Shown one piece after another: positions 43,765 through 54,207 of a stretch of DNA of 64,000 bases; position 1 is the first letter of the stretch, and each line of letters begins with the position of its first letter. The translations under genes and the position numbers were made by a program. The notes beneath the pieces were generated by a model. That model worked only from the letters and a program-made list of their open reading frames with translations. It did no database searches and was not told the DNA's origin. This DNA is from an uncultured Odoribacter sp. Lineage in GTDB: Bacteria; Bacteroidota; Bacteroidia; Bacteroidales; Marinifilaceae. The stretch spans positions 1 through 64,000 of the forward strand of contig CAJURM010000009.1 of the NCBI GenBank assembly GCA_910589025.1, given 5' to 3'.

Positions 43765-44784
43765 TTATTCCAGGGTGGTCCGGGCGAACGGAACTGCATC
43801 CAGGGGGATGAATTGCCCCGCCAGGAATTTGTAATATCCGGTGACGGCAACCATTCCGGCGTTGTCCAGTGAAAAACCTAACCGGGGGATAAATACCTCC
43901 CATCCGGCTTTGGCGGCTTCCGTATGTACGGCATTTTGCAGGCCGGAGTTTGCGGAAACGCCTCCTCCGATGGCGATTTGTCTGATGCCGGTTTGTTTGG
44001 CTGCTTTTTTTAGTTTGGAAAGCAGGATGTCAACAATTGTTTTTTGCAGGGATGCGCACAAGTCGTTGAGGTTGTCCCGGATGAAGTCCGGATTTTTTCT
44101 GATTTCATCGCGGATGAAGTAGAGGAAAGAGGTTTTCAGCCCGCTGAAACTGTAATCCAGTCCCGGAATCTGAGGTTTGTTGAATGTGAATCGTTCCGGG
44201 TTTCCTTCTTGGGCCAGTTTGTCGATAACGGGTCCTCCCGGATACCCCAACCCCATGACTTTGGCACATTTGTCGAAGGCTTCGCCTGCCGCGTCGTCGA
44301 TGGTTTGCCCGATCATTTCCATTTTCAGGTAGTCATGGACAACAATAAGCTGGGAGTTGCCGCCCGATACGAGCAGTGTAAGAAAGGGGAAAGAGGGGTG
44401 TCGGCTTTCCACTCCGGGCTCTTTGATAAAATTGGCCAGGATATGGGCTTGCAGGTGATTGACTTCAATCATGGGCAAATTCCGGGCAATGGCAAATCCT
44501 TTGGCGAATGAGGTCCCTACCAGCAGGGAGCCCAACAGGCCGGGTCCGCGGGTGAAAGCGATGGCATCGATTTCGTTCATGGAGACCGCTGCTTTTTTCA
44601 GTGCCTGGTCAACCACAGGTATGATGTTTTGCTGGTGTGCTCTGGAGGCCAGTTCGGGAACGACTCCGCCGTATGCTTCATGGACTTTCTGGCTGGCAAT
44701 GATGTTGCTCAGCACGATACCGTCTTTGAGGACGGCAGCCGAAGTGTCGTCGCACGAGGATTCGATCCCGAGTATTACAGTCAT
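43765..44784 (-). CDS. tsaD: tRNA N6-threonylcarbamoyladenosine transferase TsaD
   Basis: Transfers the threonylcarbamoyl group to A37 of ANN-reading tRNAs. 339 aa from ATG 44784 (MTVILGIESSCDDT). Metal ligands are in ELASRAHQQNI (His near 111, 115). GLLGSLLVGTSFAKG and GGNSQL complete the ASKHA nucleotide fold. A TsaC-type protein is encoded at 8.7 kb in this window. It is divergent from tamB, an arrangement common in this phylum. Confidence 0.96.
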   Translation of the reverse strand: MTVILGIESSCDDTSAAVLKDGIVLSNIIASQKVHEAYGGVVPELASRAHQQNIIPVVDQALKKAAVSMNEIDAIAFTRGPGLLGSLLVGTSFAKGFAIARNLPMIEVNHLQAHILANFIKEPGVESRHPSFPFLTLLVSGGNSQLIVVHDYLKMEMIGQTIDDAAGEAFDKCAKVMGLGYPGGPVIDKLAQEGNPERFTFNKPQIPGLDYSFSGLKTSFLYFIRDEIRKNPDFIRDNLNDLCASLQKTIVDILLSKLKKAAKQTGIRQIAIGGGVSANSGLQNAVHTEAAKAGWEVFIPRLGFSLDNAGMVAVTGYYKFLAGQFIPLDAVPFARTTLE

Positions 44785-44885
44785 AATTTGCGGTTTTGAA
44801 TATGAATGAAAGTTAAAAGTCCGGAATAACAATCGGAACCTTTATCTTTCACTGTCAATCTCTTTCAAATATTGTGCAATATTAA

Positions 44886-44893
44886 TATTTTTG
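44886..44893 (+). promoter_or_regulatory. -7 box before tamB
   Basis: TATTTTTG fits TAnnTTTG in the divergent tsaD-tamB spacer, about 50 nt before the TTG start. Confidence 0.45.
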
Positions 44894-44938
44894 TGAGCAA
44901 ACTAAAACTGTGCGGGTATAAAAAAGTTTTTTCGGATA

Positions 44939-47900
44939 TTGTCTTTTACTGTGGCGGGGATTCTGGTGCTGCTTTTTGCGGCGTATGCTTTGTTACATAC
45001 GTCGGTGGTACAGACGTGTCTGGTGAGTTATTTTACCAGCCGGATTGAGTATGTCACGGGGGTGAAGATTCAGATTGGGGGGGTGGATTTCAGACCGGTA
45101 AAATCGCTGGTGCTGAATGATATGCTGTTGAAGGACTATCGGAATGACACGTTGCTGTATTGTAAGAGAGTGAACGTGGAAATTGATTCTTTCCGGTTGA
45201 CCTCCCGGAGTTTTACGGTGCAGGATGTGACGTTGGAGGAGGCCTATTTTAATTTGTGGCTTGTCCGGGGAGAAGAAAAGTCCGAGATGAATCTGGATGT
45301 ATTCCTGAAGGCTTTGAAGAAAGGAAAAACAGTTGCCGGGATGCGGAGGAGGCAGTCGTTGGATTGGGCTGTCGGCTTGAAACGCATCAGAATCCGGGAT
45401 TCCCGTTTCGTATACAAGGAGCAGGAATACGAGCCTTTGGAATACGGCATAAACTGGACGGATGTGGCGTGCCGCGGTGTGAATGCGGATATTACGGAAT
45501 TGGATTTTGCCGATAAGGTCAGGTTGAAGGTAAGCGGTTTGTCGTTGACGGAAAAATCGGGTTTTGTGTTGAAAGAGTTGAATGCGGAGGTGGTGGCTTC
45601 GGATTCGACCTTGTCGATTACCAAAGGGGAGATTATTACCGACAGAAGCCGGCTTGCCTTGGAGCGTCTGGCCTATCGCTGGGTACCTGGCCGACGGGAT
45701 TGGCGCTATTTTACGACCCGCATGCGGCAGTATTATAAGTTGGGACCTTCGTCCGTCAGTTTTGTGGATTTGGCTTATTTTAACCAGAGGCTTCTGGGGA
45801 TAGAGAATACGGTACGTTGTACAGGGGTGGTTACCAATACGGTTCATCGGCTGGAAGGACACAATCTGCTCCTGGAGTTCGGGGAGAATAGTGTGATCCG
45901 GGGAAGTTTCACCTCTTCCGGTCTGCCTGATTTGTGGAATACGGTGTTTGAGATCGATTTTGAGGATACCCATTTGAATCCGAATGATTTAGAGACAATT
46001 TATCTGCCTTGGCTGGGGTATTCGATTCCGGTGCCGGCTCCGTTGCATCATTTCTGGCATTTCGATGTGGAGGGAAAGTTCCAGGGGACCTTGGAGGACT
46101 TTATGCTGGATGTGCAAAGCGTCACTCCGGGAATGCGGGGGAAGGTGCATTTGGACTATTCTCCTTGTGCTGGGGGGCAGAGTGGTGATTGTTCCTCTCT
46201 TGCAGGCGATTTTAATTTTCACGTTGTGAATTTCGGTAAGCTGGCGCATGTCAATGGGGCTTTGCTCGGTTGGGGAAATATGTCCGGCAGCTATCACGGT
46301 CAGTTGGATTCTGCCGGAGTGAACATGAATGCCAGGGCTACGATTCATAATCTCAAAGTCAATACAAGCACTCTCCGGAATGCCGATGTGTTTCTGACGT
46401 ATGAAAATGACCGGTTAAATCTGATTTCTTCTGTCCGTAATGAAGGGGTTGAACTGGGGCTTCGGATGAATTATGACACCAGTGACAGTATCGCTTTTTT
46501 CAGTTCTAAGGGACATTTTGCGGTGGAAAACCTGAATCGTTTCGGTTGGTCCGCAACGGGAGGGGATGAGAATGTAAAGGGCACTTTTGATGTGGTATAC
46601 GGTTTTAAGACGGAGCAAGAGAGTTTTGCCCATGTGAATATTTTTGATTTGTTCTATTCCACTCCGGCGGACAGTTTTTTCATACCGCGCATCAGTATGG
46701 AGAATCTGGTGGAGTCGGATTATTATACCACCAGCCTGTTTTCCGATGTGGTTGATATGCAGATAGAGGGGCATTATATGGCTGTGCGTCCTCTGGATTT
46801 TACCCGGAAGTTGTTGAAGTCCTATTTGCCGGCTTATACTTCGGAAACGATGAGAGAGTATAAGAAGCGGAAGGAGAAGAAAATCAATTTCCGGTATACG
46901 ATAGATATGAAAGACATGAACCGGGTTTTGAAAGTGCTGTATCCGGAGGTGTTTATCGCCGATGGTACGCAGATTTATTCCGGTTATGACAATGTCTGCA
47001 ATGAAATTTATCTGTTGTTGCGTTCGGACAGTTTACGCTATGGGGATTGGGGGATGCGGAGTCCTAAGATTGAGGTGAAAGGGGATAAGGAAAAACTTTC
47101 TATGGTATGGAAGGCGGACGAGATGGACTATATGGGATGGATCCGGGTTTACAATATGCGCAATGAGTTTTCTTTGAATGATAATAAGATTCACACCGGG
47201 TTCCAGTGGGCCAATTGGCAGAGCCAGACTTACAGCGGGGCTTTGGCCGCCGATGCGGAGTTGGTGTCGTTGCCCGATGACCGTTACCGGGCGGAAGTGA
47301 AGATACATCCCGGAGTGGTGGTGATGTCTGACAGTATATGGCATGTGGCTGCTTCGTCCATGATTATAGAGGGGAAAGAGGTGGAGGTTGAAAATTTTCT
47401 TCTGAAAAGCGGGGAACAGTATTTTTCCGTGAATGGCCGCATTTCGGAGAATCCTTCGGATAGTTTGGCCGTGTGTCTGAACCAGTTTAATCTGACGGAG
47501 TTCAACCGGCTTGTGTTGGGAAGCCGGACGGATGTTTTCGGGATGATTAACGGCAAAGTGGTGGTGCAGGATTATTATAAGGATAAGTTGCTGTATTCGG
47601 ATATCCGGGTCGGGGATTGGGGATTTAACCGGGATACGTTGGGGACGTTGAAACTGATGTCGTTTTGGGACGCTGATAGCAACCGGATGATTATCCGGGC
47701 CGAGAACAGGGTGCGTGAAGATGTGCCGTTGCATGTGGAGGGGTTTTATGTTCCGGCTGCCGATAGCATAGATGTGATGGTCAAATTGACGGAACTGGAT
47801 CTGGAACGCGTCGGAAGGTATGCGAATGAACATCTGAAATACAGTGCCGGCTCTCTGAATGGAGCCCTGCATATCACGGGTACTTCCGCTCAGCCGGAGG

Positions 47901-49390
47901 CTTCCGGTCACCTTTATCTGGATTCGGTGGTGATGTACAGCCGGGAGCTGAATACGGCATTTAAGGTCAACGACAGCGTGCATATTGAACGTAACCGGGT
48001 GTATCTGAGAGATTTTGTCGTTGCTGATGCCGAAGGCAATCATTCTGTATGTTCCGGTTATTATTCCCTGGCGGATTATAAATATGATCTGAATATCACT
48101 TCCCAGAATTTTCTGCTGATGAATACCGGTTATGAGAATAGCGAATTGTTGTATGGCCGGATTTATCTCAGTGGCTTTACAAATGTCAATAGCCGGGGAG
48201 GATTGACGAATGTGACGGTGAATGCCCGTCCGGAAAGTAACTCGCAACTGTTTTTGCCTTTGGCTTCTGCGGTATCGGAGGAGGACGGCAACTTTTTGCA
48301 TTTCATCAGCCAGAATCAGCCTCAGTACCGCCGTGTGAAGGTGAGGACCGAAAAAAGCAGTTTCCTGGTGAATGCGAACCTCGAATTGAATGACAATCTG
48401 AAAGTGCAGATCGTGTTTGACCCCACCATCGGGGATGTTTTGAAAACGGCAGGGAAGGGGAATGTTAAAATCAATCTGGATCAGGACGGCGGAATCAGTA
48501 TGCTGGGTGAGTATAATATTACCAGAGGAAGTTATCTGTTTACGCTGGGAGGGGTATTCAATAAGAATTTTCAGTTGAGTCCGGGGGGAAGCATCAAGTG
48601 GAACGGTTCGCCCTATGATGCGGTGATAGACCTGAATGCGGTGTACAATCTGAAGACCTCTTTGAATGAGTTGTTGGCGAACACCAATTCATTGACCGAC
48701 CGTTCGACGAAAGTGCCGGTGGAGTGTATCCTGAATCTGAGCGATAACCTTTCCAATCCTTTGGTGAAGTTTGACATCAACTTCCCTTCGCTGGACAGTC
48801 AGACCCGGAGTTTTATCCAGAGTCTGTTTTCGAGCCAGGATGAAATCAACAAGCAGATATTCTCTTTGCTGATGCTGAATAAGTTTTATAAGCCGGACTA
48901 TATGAATGCGACGGATGTGGAGGAGCGGAATATGGGATACCAGGCAGGGGTGACAACGGCGACGGAGATGGTGTCGCGGCAGTTGTCCCGGTGGCTTTCT
49001 AAAATCAGCAATAATTTTGATATTGATTTTTCGTACCGTCCGGGCGATAATATTACGTCCGACGAAATTGAACTGGCTTTGTCCACCCAGTTGCTGAATG
49101 ACCGGGTGACGTTGACGGCCAACGGAAATATGGATGTGGGAAATACCAAGGATATTACGTCAAATTCCACGAATAACAATAATATTGCCGGGGATTTTGA
49201 TGTGGATGTGAAGCTGAATAAACAGGGAACGCTGAAGTTGAAGGCGTATTCCCATACGGATGAAAAAATTATATACAAGAATAATGCGGAAACCACACAA
49301 GGGGTGGGTATTTCGTATCAGGAGACGTTCGATACGTTCAAAGAATTGATTCATAAATATTTCGGGTTCTTCCGGAAACAAACGAAATAA
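44939..49390 (+). CDS. tamB: TamB/DUF490 family translocation and assembly protein
   Basis: Very long envelope protein (1483 aa) with an N-terminal membrane anchor (about 5-20), a long beta-helical groove and the conserved C-terminal DUF490 domain (about 1100-1440; GKGNVKINL, SPGGSIKWNG, LSDNLSNPLVKFDI). It bridges inner and outer membrane for outer-membrane protein insertion or lipid transport. The first canonical start is TTG 44939. In frame upstream, from 44918, the sequence reads IKKFFRIL, a better anchor start, but its first codon would be ATA. The stop lies in a terminator palindrome. Confidence 0.93.
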   Translation: MSFTVAGILVLLFAAYALLHTSVVQTCLVSYFTSRIEYVTGVKIQIGGVDFRPVKSLVLNDMLLKDYRNDTLLYCKRVNVEIDSFRLTSRSFTVQDVTLEEAYFNLWLVRGEEKSEMNLDVFLKALKKGKTVAGMRRRQSLDWAVGLKRIRIRDSRFVYKEQEYEPLEYGINWTDVACRGVNADITELDFADKVRLKVSGLSLTEKSGFVLKELNAEVVASDSTLSITKGEIITDRSRLALERLAYRWVPGRRDWRYFTTRMRQYYKLGPSSVSFVDLAYFNQRLLGIENTVRCTGVVTNTVHRLEGHNLLLEFGENSVIRGSFTSSGLPDLWNTVFEIDFEDTHLNPNDLETIYLPWLGYSIPVPAPLHHFWHFDVEGKFQGTLEDFMLDVQSVTPGMRGKVHLDYSPCAGGQSGDCSSLAGDFNFHVVNFGKLAHVNGALLGWGNMSGSYHGQLDSAGVNMNARATIHNLKVNTSTLRNADVFLTYENDRLNLISSVRNEGVELGLRMNYDTSDSIAFFSSKGHFAVENLNRFGWSATGGDENVKGTFDVVYGFKTEQESFAHVNIFDLFYSTPADSFFIPRISMENLVESDYYTTSLFSDVVDMQIEGHYMAVRPLDFTRKLLKSYLPAYTSETMREYKKRKEKKINFRYTIDMKDMNRVLKVLYPEVFIADGTQIYSGYDNVCNEIYLLLRSDSLRYGDWGMRSPKIEVKGDKEKLSMVWKADEMDYMGWIRVYNMRNEFSLNDNKIHTGFQWANWQSQTYSGALAADAELVSLPDDRYRAEVKIHPGVVVMSDSIWHVAASSMIIEGKEVEVENFLLKSGEQYFSVNGRISENPSDSLAVCLNQFNLTEFNRLVLGSRTDVFGMINGKVVVQDYYKDKLLYSDIRVGDWGFNRDTLGTLKLMSFWDADSNRMIIRAENRVREDVPLHVEGFYVPAADSIDVMVKLTELDLERVGRYANEHLKYSAGSLNGALHITGTSAQPEASGHLYLDSVVMYSRELNTAFKVNDSVHIERNRVYLRDFVVADAEGNHSVCSGYYSLADYKYDLNITSQNFLLMNTGYENSELLYGRIYLSGFTNVNSRGGLTNVTVNARPESNSQLFLPLASAVSEEDGNFLHFISQNQPQYRRVKVRTEKSSFLVNANLELNDNLKVQIVFDPTIGDVLKTAGKGNVKINLDQDGGISMLGEYNITRGSYLFTLGGVFNKNFQLSPGGSIKWNGSPYDAVIDLNAVYNLKTSLNELLANTNSLTDRSTKVPVECILNLSDNLSNPLVKFDINFPSLDSQTRSFIQSLFSSQDEINKQIFSLLMLNKFYKPDYMNATDVEERNMGYQAGVTTATEMVSRQLSRWLSKISNNFDIDFSYRPGDNITSDEIELALSTQLLNDRVTLTANGNMDVGNTKDITSNSTNNNNIAGDFDVDVKLNKQGTLKLKAYSHTDEKIIYKNNAETTQGVGISYQETFDTFKELIHKYFGFFRKQTK

Positions 49391-49410
49391 TAACATTATT
49401 TCGTTTGTTT
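49376..49410. terminator. Bidirectional terminator between tamB and the nucleoside kinase gene
   Basis: Perfect 16-bp stem AAACAAACGAAATAAT with its complement, 3-nt loop. The left arm includes the last codons and stop of tamB. Confidence 0.85.
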
Positions 49411-49440
49411 GGCTGAAATCTTCGCTTTTGTGGATGCAGC

Positions 49441-51105
49441 TTAATATTTGAAGCTGCTGCCTCCCAGAAATTCCCTCAGAATGGAGGTGTTGGGAATATC
49501 GCGTGCCGGTACTACTTTGATGTAGGATAGGAATTTCAACAGGCGCAGGGCTTTGGAGTGTTCCGGATATAGTTCCATGACTTCTCTCAGCAGGGGTTCT
49601 GCTTGTTGTTTGAGTGCGCCTAATTCGTAAATCAGGGCGGAATTGAACATGATGTCGGCCTCTTCCTGATAAGGTACGATGTGTTTTTCTTCGCCTTTCA
49701 GCACGCTTTCCCAGCGTTTTAAGGTATCCAGCGCCGAGTAATTGCGGTATTTGTAGTCCCTGACCATGCGGCGGAGCAGGCGGTTGTCTGCCGGATTGAT
49801 GATGTTGTGGTTGTCGATGGATATGGAGGTCAGTGCCGAAACAAATATTTTGAACAGGCTCTCTTCGGGCAGCAGGCTGGTAAGCCGGGGATTCAGTCCG
49901 TGAATGCCTTCTACAATGATGACATTGTTGGCGTTGATTTTCAGTTTTTCTCCGGAGTAAAACCGTTGCCCGGTTTCAAAGGAGAACTTGGGGGGCTCCA
50001 CTTCTTCTCCTCTCATGAGGCGGAGCATGTTGTCTGTAAAGGTGACGATGTCCAGCGCATCGATGGATTCGTAGTCGTATTCCCCGTTTTCGTCCCTGGG
50101 GGTGTCTTCCCGGTTGACAAAGTAATTGTCGAGCGACAGGTTGACGGGTTTGAGCCCGTTGACCATGAGCTGTACGCTGAGGCGTTTGCTGAATGTGGTT
50201 TTACCGGACGAGGAGGGGCCGGCAATCAGGATGACTTTTATTTTGTCTCTTTGGGAACTGATTTGGTCGGCAATGAGGGAAATCTTTTTTTCGTGCAGCG
50301 CTTCGCTGATTTTTATCATGACGCCGGCATATTTGTTGTCAACGATTTTGTTGAGTGTTCCGATGTCGTTGATTTCCATGATTTTCCCCCAGCGTTTGTA
50401 TTCGTTAAACACTTGGAAAAGTTTGTCCTGGGGGATAAGCGGCAGCAGTTCGGACGGATTTTTGCGGTCGGGGAGACGTAACAACATGCCGTCTTTGTAG
50501 GGTTCCAGTCCGAATATTTTCAGACTTCCGGTTGACGGGGCTAGGGTACCGTAGAAATAATCCGGTGTATTTTCAATATAGTATACGGAGGTGTACAGGC
50601 GTCCCCGGGTTTCAAGCAGTTCCCTCTTGTCTTCCAGTCCTGCTTGCTGAAAGAGGGGGATGGCTTGTGCCGTAGGTATTTCTTTCCGTACAATGGGAAG
50701 GTCTTGCTGTATGATTTCCTGCATGGTGGAGCGGATCTTTCCGATGGTTTCGGCGGTCAGCGGCAGGTCTTTGTCTGTCATCCGGCAAAAAATGCCGTTG
50801 GAAATATGGTATTCCGCGACCATCGGCTGGCGCTGAAACAGGCGGTTGACTGCTTTGTAGAGAACGAACAGCAGCGAACGGGTGTAGATGCTGTAACCGT
50901 CCAGGCTGCTCACATCAATGAAGTTCACCTGTTTGGGGTTCATGATGATATATTGTAAGTCTTGCAGTTCATTATTGACCAAGGCTCCCAGGATGTGGTT
51001 ATGGTTTTGTGGAAAGATGACTTTTTTCACCTCTCTTAAAGTACTGCCGATTTCTATCGGATAACTTTTTCCTGTATTCTCACAAAAAATTTCAACTTGT
51101 TCCAT
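49441..51105 (-). CDS. Nucleoside (uridine) kinase with N-terminal threonyl-tRNA-synthetase-like domains
   Basis: Fusion protein of 554 aa. Residues 1-60 look like a TGS domain and about 65-230 like the ThrRS second additional (editing-like) domain. The kinase domain follows with Walker A GPSSSGKT (296-303), SLDNYFVNRE and IVEGIHGLNP, as in uridine kinases. It probably phosphorylates uridine or another nucleoside. The ThrRS-like half may give RNA or nucleotide regulation, a known architecture whose purpose is not settled. Confidence 0.9.
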   Translation of the reverse strand: MEQVEIFCENTGKSYPIEIGSTLREVKKVIFPQNHNHILGALVNNELQDLQYIIMNPKQVNFIDVSSLDGYSIYTRSLLFVLYKAVNRLFQRQPMVAEYHISNGIFCRMTDKDLPLTAETIGKIRSTMQEIIQQDLPIVRKEIPTAQAIPLFQQAGLEDKRELLETRGRLYTSVYYIENTPDYFYGTLAPSTGSLKIFGLEPYKDGMLLRLPDRKNPSELLPLIPQDKLFQVFNEYKRWGKIMEINDIGTLNKIVDNKYAGVMIKISEALHEKKISLIADQISSQRDKIKVILIAGPSSSGKTTFSKRLSVQLMVNGLKPVNLSLDNYFVNREDTPRDENGEYDYESIDALDIVTFTDNMLRLMRGEEVEPPKFSFETGQRFYSGEKLKINANNVIIVEGIHGLNPRLTSLLPEESLFKIFVSALTSISIDNHNIINPADNRLLRRMVRDYKYRNYSALDTLKRWESVLKGEEKHIVPYQEEADIMFNSALIYELGALKQQAEPLLREVMELYPEHSKALRLLKFLSYIKVVPARDIPNTSILREFLGGSSFKY

Positions 51106-51209
51106 GATGCTCGGATTTATTTTCTAAATGTAGGAAAAAAAGAGCAAAAAGTGTTCCGTATTTCTCCAAAACGGAGAAAAATCCGGAATTTCAGACCGCG
51201 GGCTCCGGT

Positions 51210-52154
51210 TTATTGGTAATCTCCGGGGTGGACGGGTATTGTAATTTCGTATGTTTTGTGTTTGGGATTCAGAAGGCTGGATTTGCGCAACCAGGGATTG
51301 AAGCGTTTCAGTGTCTTATAGGATATGTTGTGTTCCTGTGCAAATTCCGCCCAGTCTTTTATCGGTCCCTGGACTTTTACCGTGGTGGTTTTTTCAATGG
51401 GATGGGTGTTTTTTATGTCGAAATTATATAGTTCCGGGTGGGTCATGATCTGTTTCAGCGCCAGGATGCGGAATAGGTAGCGTTCGGTTTCTTCTCCGAG
51501 GAGCAGGTTGTAATAGTCCGATTCATTCTGAATGGCCATTTGGGTGAGCAGCATGGTCGTTCCCGCATTGTATGAAGCGGCTCCGGTTGTCCAGGAGCCG
51601 AAACGGTCGTGGGCTTTCTGTAAGTAGCGTGCGGCGGCTTCGGTTGATTTTTGGATGTGGTAACGTTCGTCGACCTCTTTGTTTATTTCCAGTCCGTATT
51701 CTCTGCCGGTTCCTTCCATAAATTGCCATAGCCCCACGGCTTTTGCCGGAGATACGGCGGAGGGGTTCAGATTGCTTTCTATGACTGCCAGGTATTTGAA
51801 ATCGTCCGGAATCCCCGCTTCTTTCAGAATGGGTTCGATGACAGCAAACATCCGGGGGGCGTTTTTCAATAACTGGATGGTGTGTGAATGCAGATATGTA
51901 TTGACAATCAATTCTTTTTGCAACGCTTCCCGGACGTCCAGCCGATGTAGCGGAACGGTTTCTCCGGCGAAAGTCATGGCCGAAGGAAGATAAACATCGG
52001 TTGTGACTGCCGGTTTCGGTAAGGACCTGCTTTTCTGTTCCGCGGCAGCTTGTTGGCGGGAGTGGCGGTTGTCTTGGGAACTGAAAAGTAGGGCTATGAG
52101 GTTGACGAGGGAAAAAACAAGGATAAGGTATAGGATAGAACCGTCTTTTTTCAT
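51210..52154 (-). CDS. Membrane-anchored lytic transglycosylase (SLT, MltD-like)
   Basis: Cleaves peptidoglycan strands in the periplasm. 314 aa from ATG 52154 (MKKDGSILY); a longer upstream frame is not protein-like. One N-terminal membrane segment (7-24). The SLT domain (about 105-235) has the catalytic Glu in VIESNLNPSAVSP (Glu126) and AVGLWQFM. The C-terminal 60 residues resemble a single LysM-type wall-binding motif (YKTLKRFNPWL). Confidence 0.93.
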   Translation of the reverse strand: MKKDGSILYLILVFSLVNLIALLFSSQDNRHSRQQAAAEQKSRSLPKPAVTTDVYLPSAMTFAGETVPLHRLDVREALQKELIVNTYLHSHTIQLLKNAPRMFAVIEPILKEAGIPDDFKYLAVIESNLNPSAVSPAKAVGLWQFMEGTGREYGLEINKEVDERYHIQKSTEAAARYLQKAHDRFGSWTTGAASYNAGTTMLLTQMAIQNESDYYNLLLGEETERYLFRILALKQIMTHPELYNFDIKNTHPIEKTTTVKVQGPIKDWAEFAQEHNISYKTLKRFNPWLRKSSLLNPKHKTYEITIPVHPGDYQ

Positions 52155-52300
52155 GTCGTACTTCGTTGTTTTTGTGGGTTGCAAAGGATGTGCAGGCGGT
52201 GACAGTGCCGGGGTTGTCCGTACACGGTGCAACACGCTGCCCGTCCTATGCAAAGATACGTAATAATGCAGAAAAAGATTAGTCCGGATGCGATATACTT

Positions 52301-53629
52301 TTAAATCGTTTTTTTGTGCCAGCCGGCAAAATACAGGTATAGCAGGGAGGTGACGCCGATAAGGGCGCCATAAGTGATTTCACTAGTCCATACCCAGGCT
52401 ACGTCGGAGCGGATTACTTTTGCGAAGAACCACACGGAACCGCTGTAGGCAAAGAGGACTATCACTTCCAGCCACAAGGCATGAATGGTGTTGCCTGTGC
52501 CGGAAACGGCCTCAAAGTAGGTCATGCCGAAACTCATGGCAATGGCTGCGATGCAAATGACATATAGGGAGGGAACAGAAGCCGATGCCAGGAGTGCGTC
52601 ATTGGTATAGACCGACAGTAACAGGGTCGGAAAGAGGACGCAGAAGGTGAGCACGGGCAGGATGCTGACGAGGCTCAGCCGGAGTATTTTGACTAAGGTG
52701 GAGCGGACTTCCTGTTGCTGGCCGGCACCGATTTGGCGGCTTGTTAAGGTGTTGGCTGTGGCACCGAAGGCAAATACGGGAATCATAATCAGCATGTATA
52801 CACTTCTGACAATGCCCGATATGGCGATAGGTTCTTCGCCCATCCGTTCAACCATAACGAAGAAGATGAACCATGTCCCGAAAGAAAGCAGTTTCTGGAG
52901 CATGGTCGGGAAGGCCAGTTTCAGTACTGCTTTGATAAGCCAGCCTTCCAGTTTGTGGAAGGCAAAGAGGGCGTATTTCTTTAACGGGAGTTTGGCGAGG
53001 GTGTATAGGAAAAAGAATATCAGTGCGGATATTTCTGCACAGACGGAGGCGAATGCAGCGCCGCCGACACCCATGTGGGGGAAGCCCCATTTCCCGAAAA
53101 TAAGGACATAGTCCAAAAATATATTGACGACAGCCATCAGCAGGGTGGAGAAGCTGATGACTTTTGTGTTGGAAAGTCCGATGTATAATGCCCGGAAAAG
53201 GAAATTGAAGCATACGAAGATAATGCCGTAGTGCCTGTAGTTCATGTATTCCATCGCTGCCGCGTAGATGTTGGGGGACTGGATAACCCGGCTCAGCAGA
53301 TATTCCGTGCAGAAGTGCTGTATCAGAAATAGTCCCGTGGACAAGAGGAGTACGAAAACCAGCCCGTGTTCGAACACGACGCCGATTCGTTCCAGTTTGT
53401 TTTCTCCCAGTCGCCGGGCAATGATGATCTGGACCCCGATGCTGAACCCCCATGCCAGGGTGGAAAAGACGTAGTAATATATGCTTGCCATCATGGCGGC
53501 GCCCAAGGCGATGGCGCTAACCCGCCCCAGAAATGCCGTGTCGGTCAGTGCGATTAAGGTCTGCGCCAGGTTGCCGAAGATAATCGGGTAGGCGATGTTC
53601 CAGATGGTTTTGTTACTGATGGATGTCAT
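52301..53629 (-). CDS. MATE family efflux transporter
   Basis: Twelve-segment cation-coupled exporter of 442 aa. The two internally similar halves begin with IAYPIIFGNLAQTLIALTDTAFLG and LKLAFPTMLQKLLSFG-type helices; VNIFLDYVLIFGKWG, the typical MATE helix 5, is near 166. It probably exports drugs or metabolites. It is a single gene, divergent from the YqeY gene. Confidence 0.93.
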   Translation of the reverse strand: MTSISNKTIWNIAYPIIFGNLAQTLIALTDTAFLGRVSAIALGAAMMASIYYYVFSTLAWGFSIGVQIIIARRLGENKLERIGVVFEHGLVFVLLLSTGLFLIQHFCTEYLLSRVIQSPNIYAAAMEYMNYRHYGIIFVCFNFLFRALYIGLSNTKVISFSTLLMAVVNIFLDYVLIFGKWGFPHMGVGGAAFASVCAEISALIFFFLYTLAKLPLKKYALFAFHKLEGWLIKAVLKLAFPTMLQKLLSFGTWFIFFVMVERMGEEPIAISGIVRSVYMLIMIPVFAFGATANTLTSRQIGAGQQQEVRSTLVKILRLSLVSILPVLTFCVLFPTLLLSVYTNDALLASASVPSLYVICIAAIAMSFGMTYFEAVSGTGNTIHALWLEVIVLFAYSGSVWFFAKVIRSDVAWVWTSEITYGALIGVTSLLYLYFAGWHKKTI

Positions 53630-53757
53630 ACGAACAGGTTGTTTCAGATTCGGAGGTAAAGATACGATAAAAATGGCAAGGGAAGGAAAAATGGTAAAAA
53701 AGCATTATTTTCGTACGTTGTGAAACGGACAGGCATGTTGTTTTAAAATTGAAAGAT

Positions 53758-54207
53758 ATGACTATTGAAGAACAAGTAAACCAAGGGATTAAGGAGTCGA
53801 TGAAGGCTCAGGACAAAGTGAGGCTTGAAGCTTTCCGGAACATAAAGAAGGTGATTCTGGAGGCGAAAACCAAGCCGGGAGCGGGGGATGGAATTGACGA
53901 TGCAGAGTGCTTGAAGATTATCCAGAAATTGGCAAAACAGAGTACGGAGTCGGCAGCTATTTACAAGGAGCAGGGACGGATGGACCTGTATGAGGAAGAA
54001 AACGGACAGTTACAGGTGTTGAATGCTTTTCTGCCCAAACCGTTGACGGATGAGGAACTGACGGCTGCTTTGAAAGAGATTATTGCTTCCGTAGGGGCTA
54101 CTTCTCCCAAGGATATGGGGAAAGTGATGGGGGTGGCAACGAAACAGTTGTCCGGGAAAGCCGACGGGAAAGCCATTTCCGAAAAGGTGAAAAGTCTTTT
54201 AAGTTAA
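53758..54207 (+). CDS. GatB/YqeY domain protein
   Basis: Protein of 149 aa from ATG 53758 (MTIEEQV). It matches the stand-alone YqeY family that shares the tRNA-binding tail domain of GatB. Motifs: RLEAFRNIKK near 20, ESAAIYKEQGR near 62, FLPKPLTDEEL near 88 and GKVMGVATKQLSGKADGK near 122. Its role is probably tRNA-related but is not settled. Confidence 0.9.
   Translation: MTIEEQVNQGIKESMKAQDKVRLEAFRNIKKVILEAKTKPGAGDGIDDAECLKIIQKLAKQSTESAAIYKEQGRMDLYEEENGQLQVLNAFLPKPLTDEELTAALKEIIASVGATSPKDMGKVMGVATKQLSGKADGKAISEKVKSLLS

Noticed and set aside
47033..48301. Long open frame antisense to tamB
   Set aside because: It is a shadow of the tamB coding frame; the protein is low-complexity in His/Ile/Arg and matches no family.
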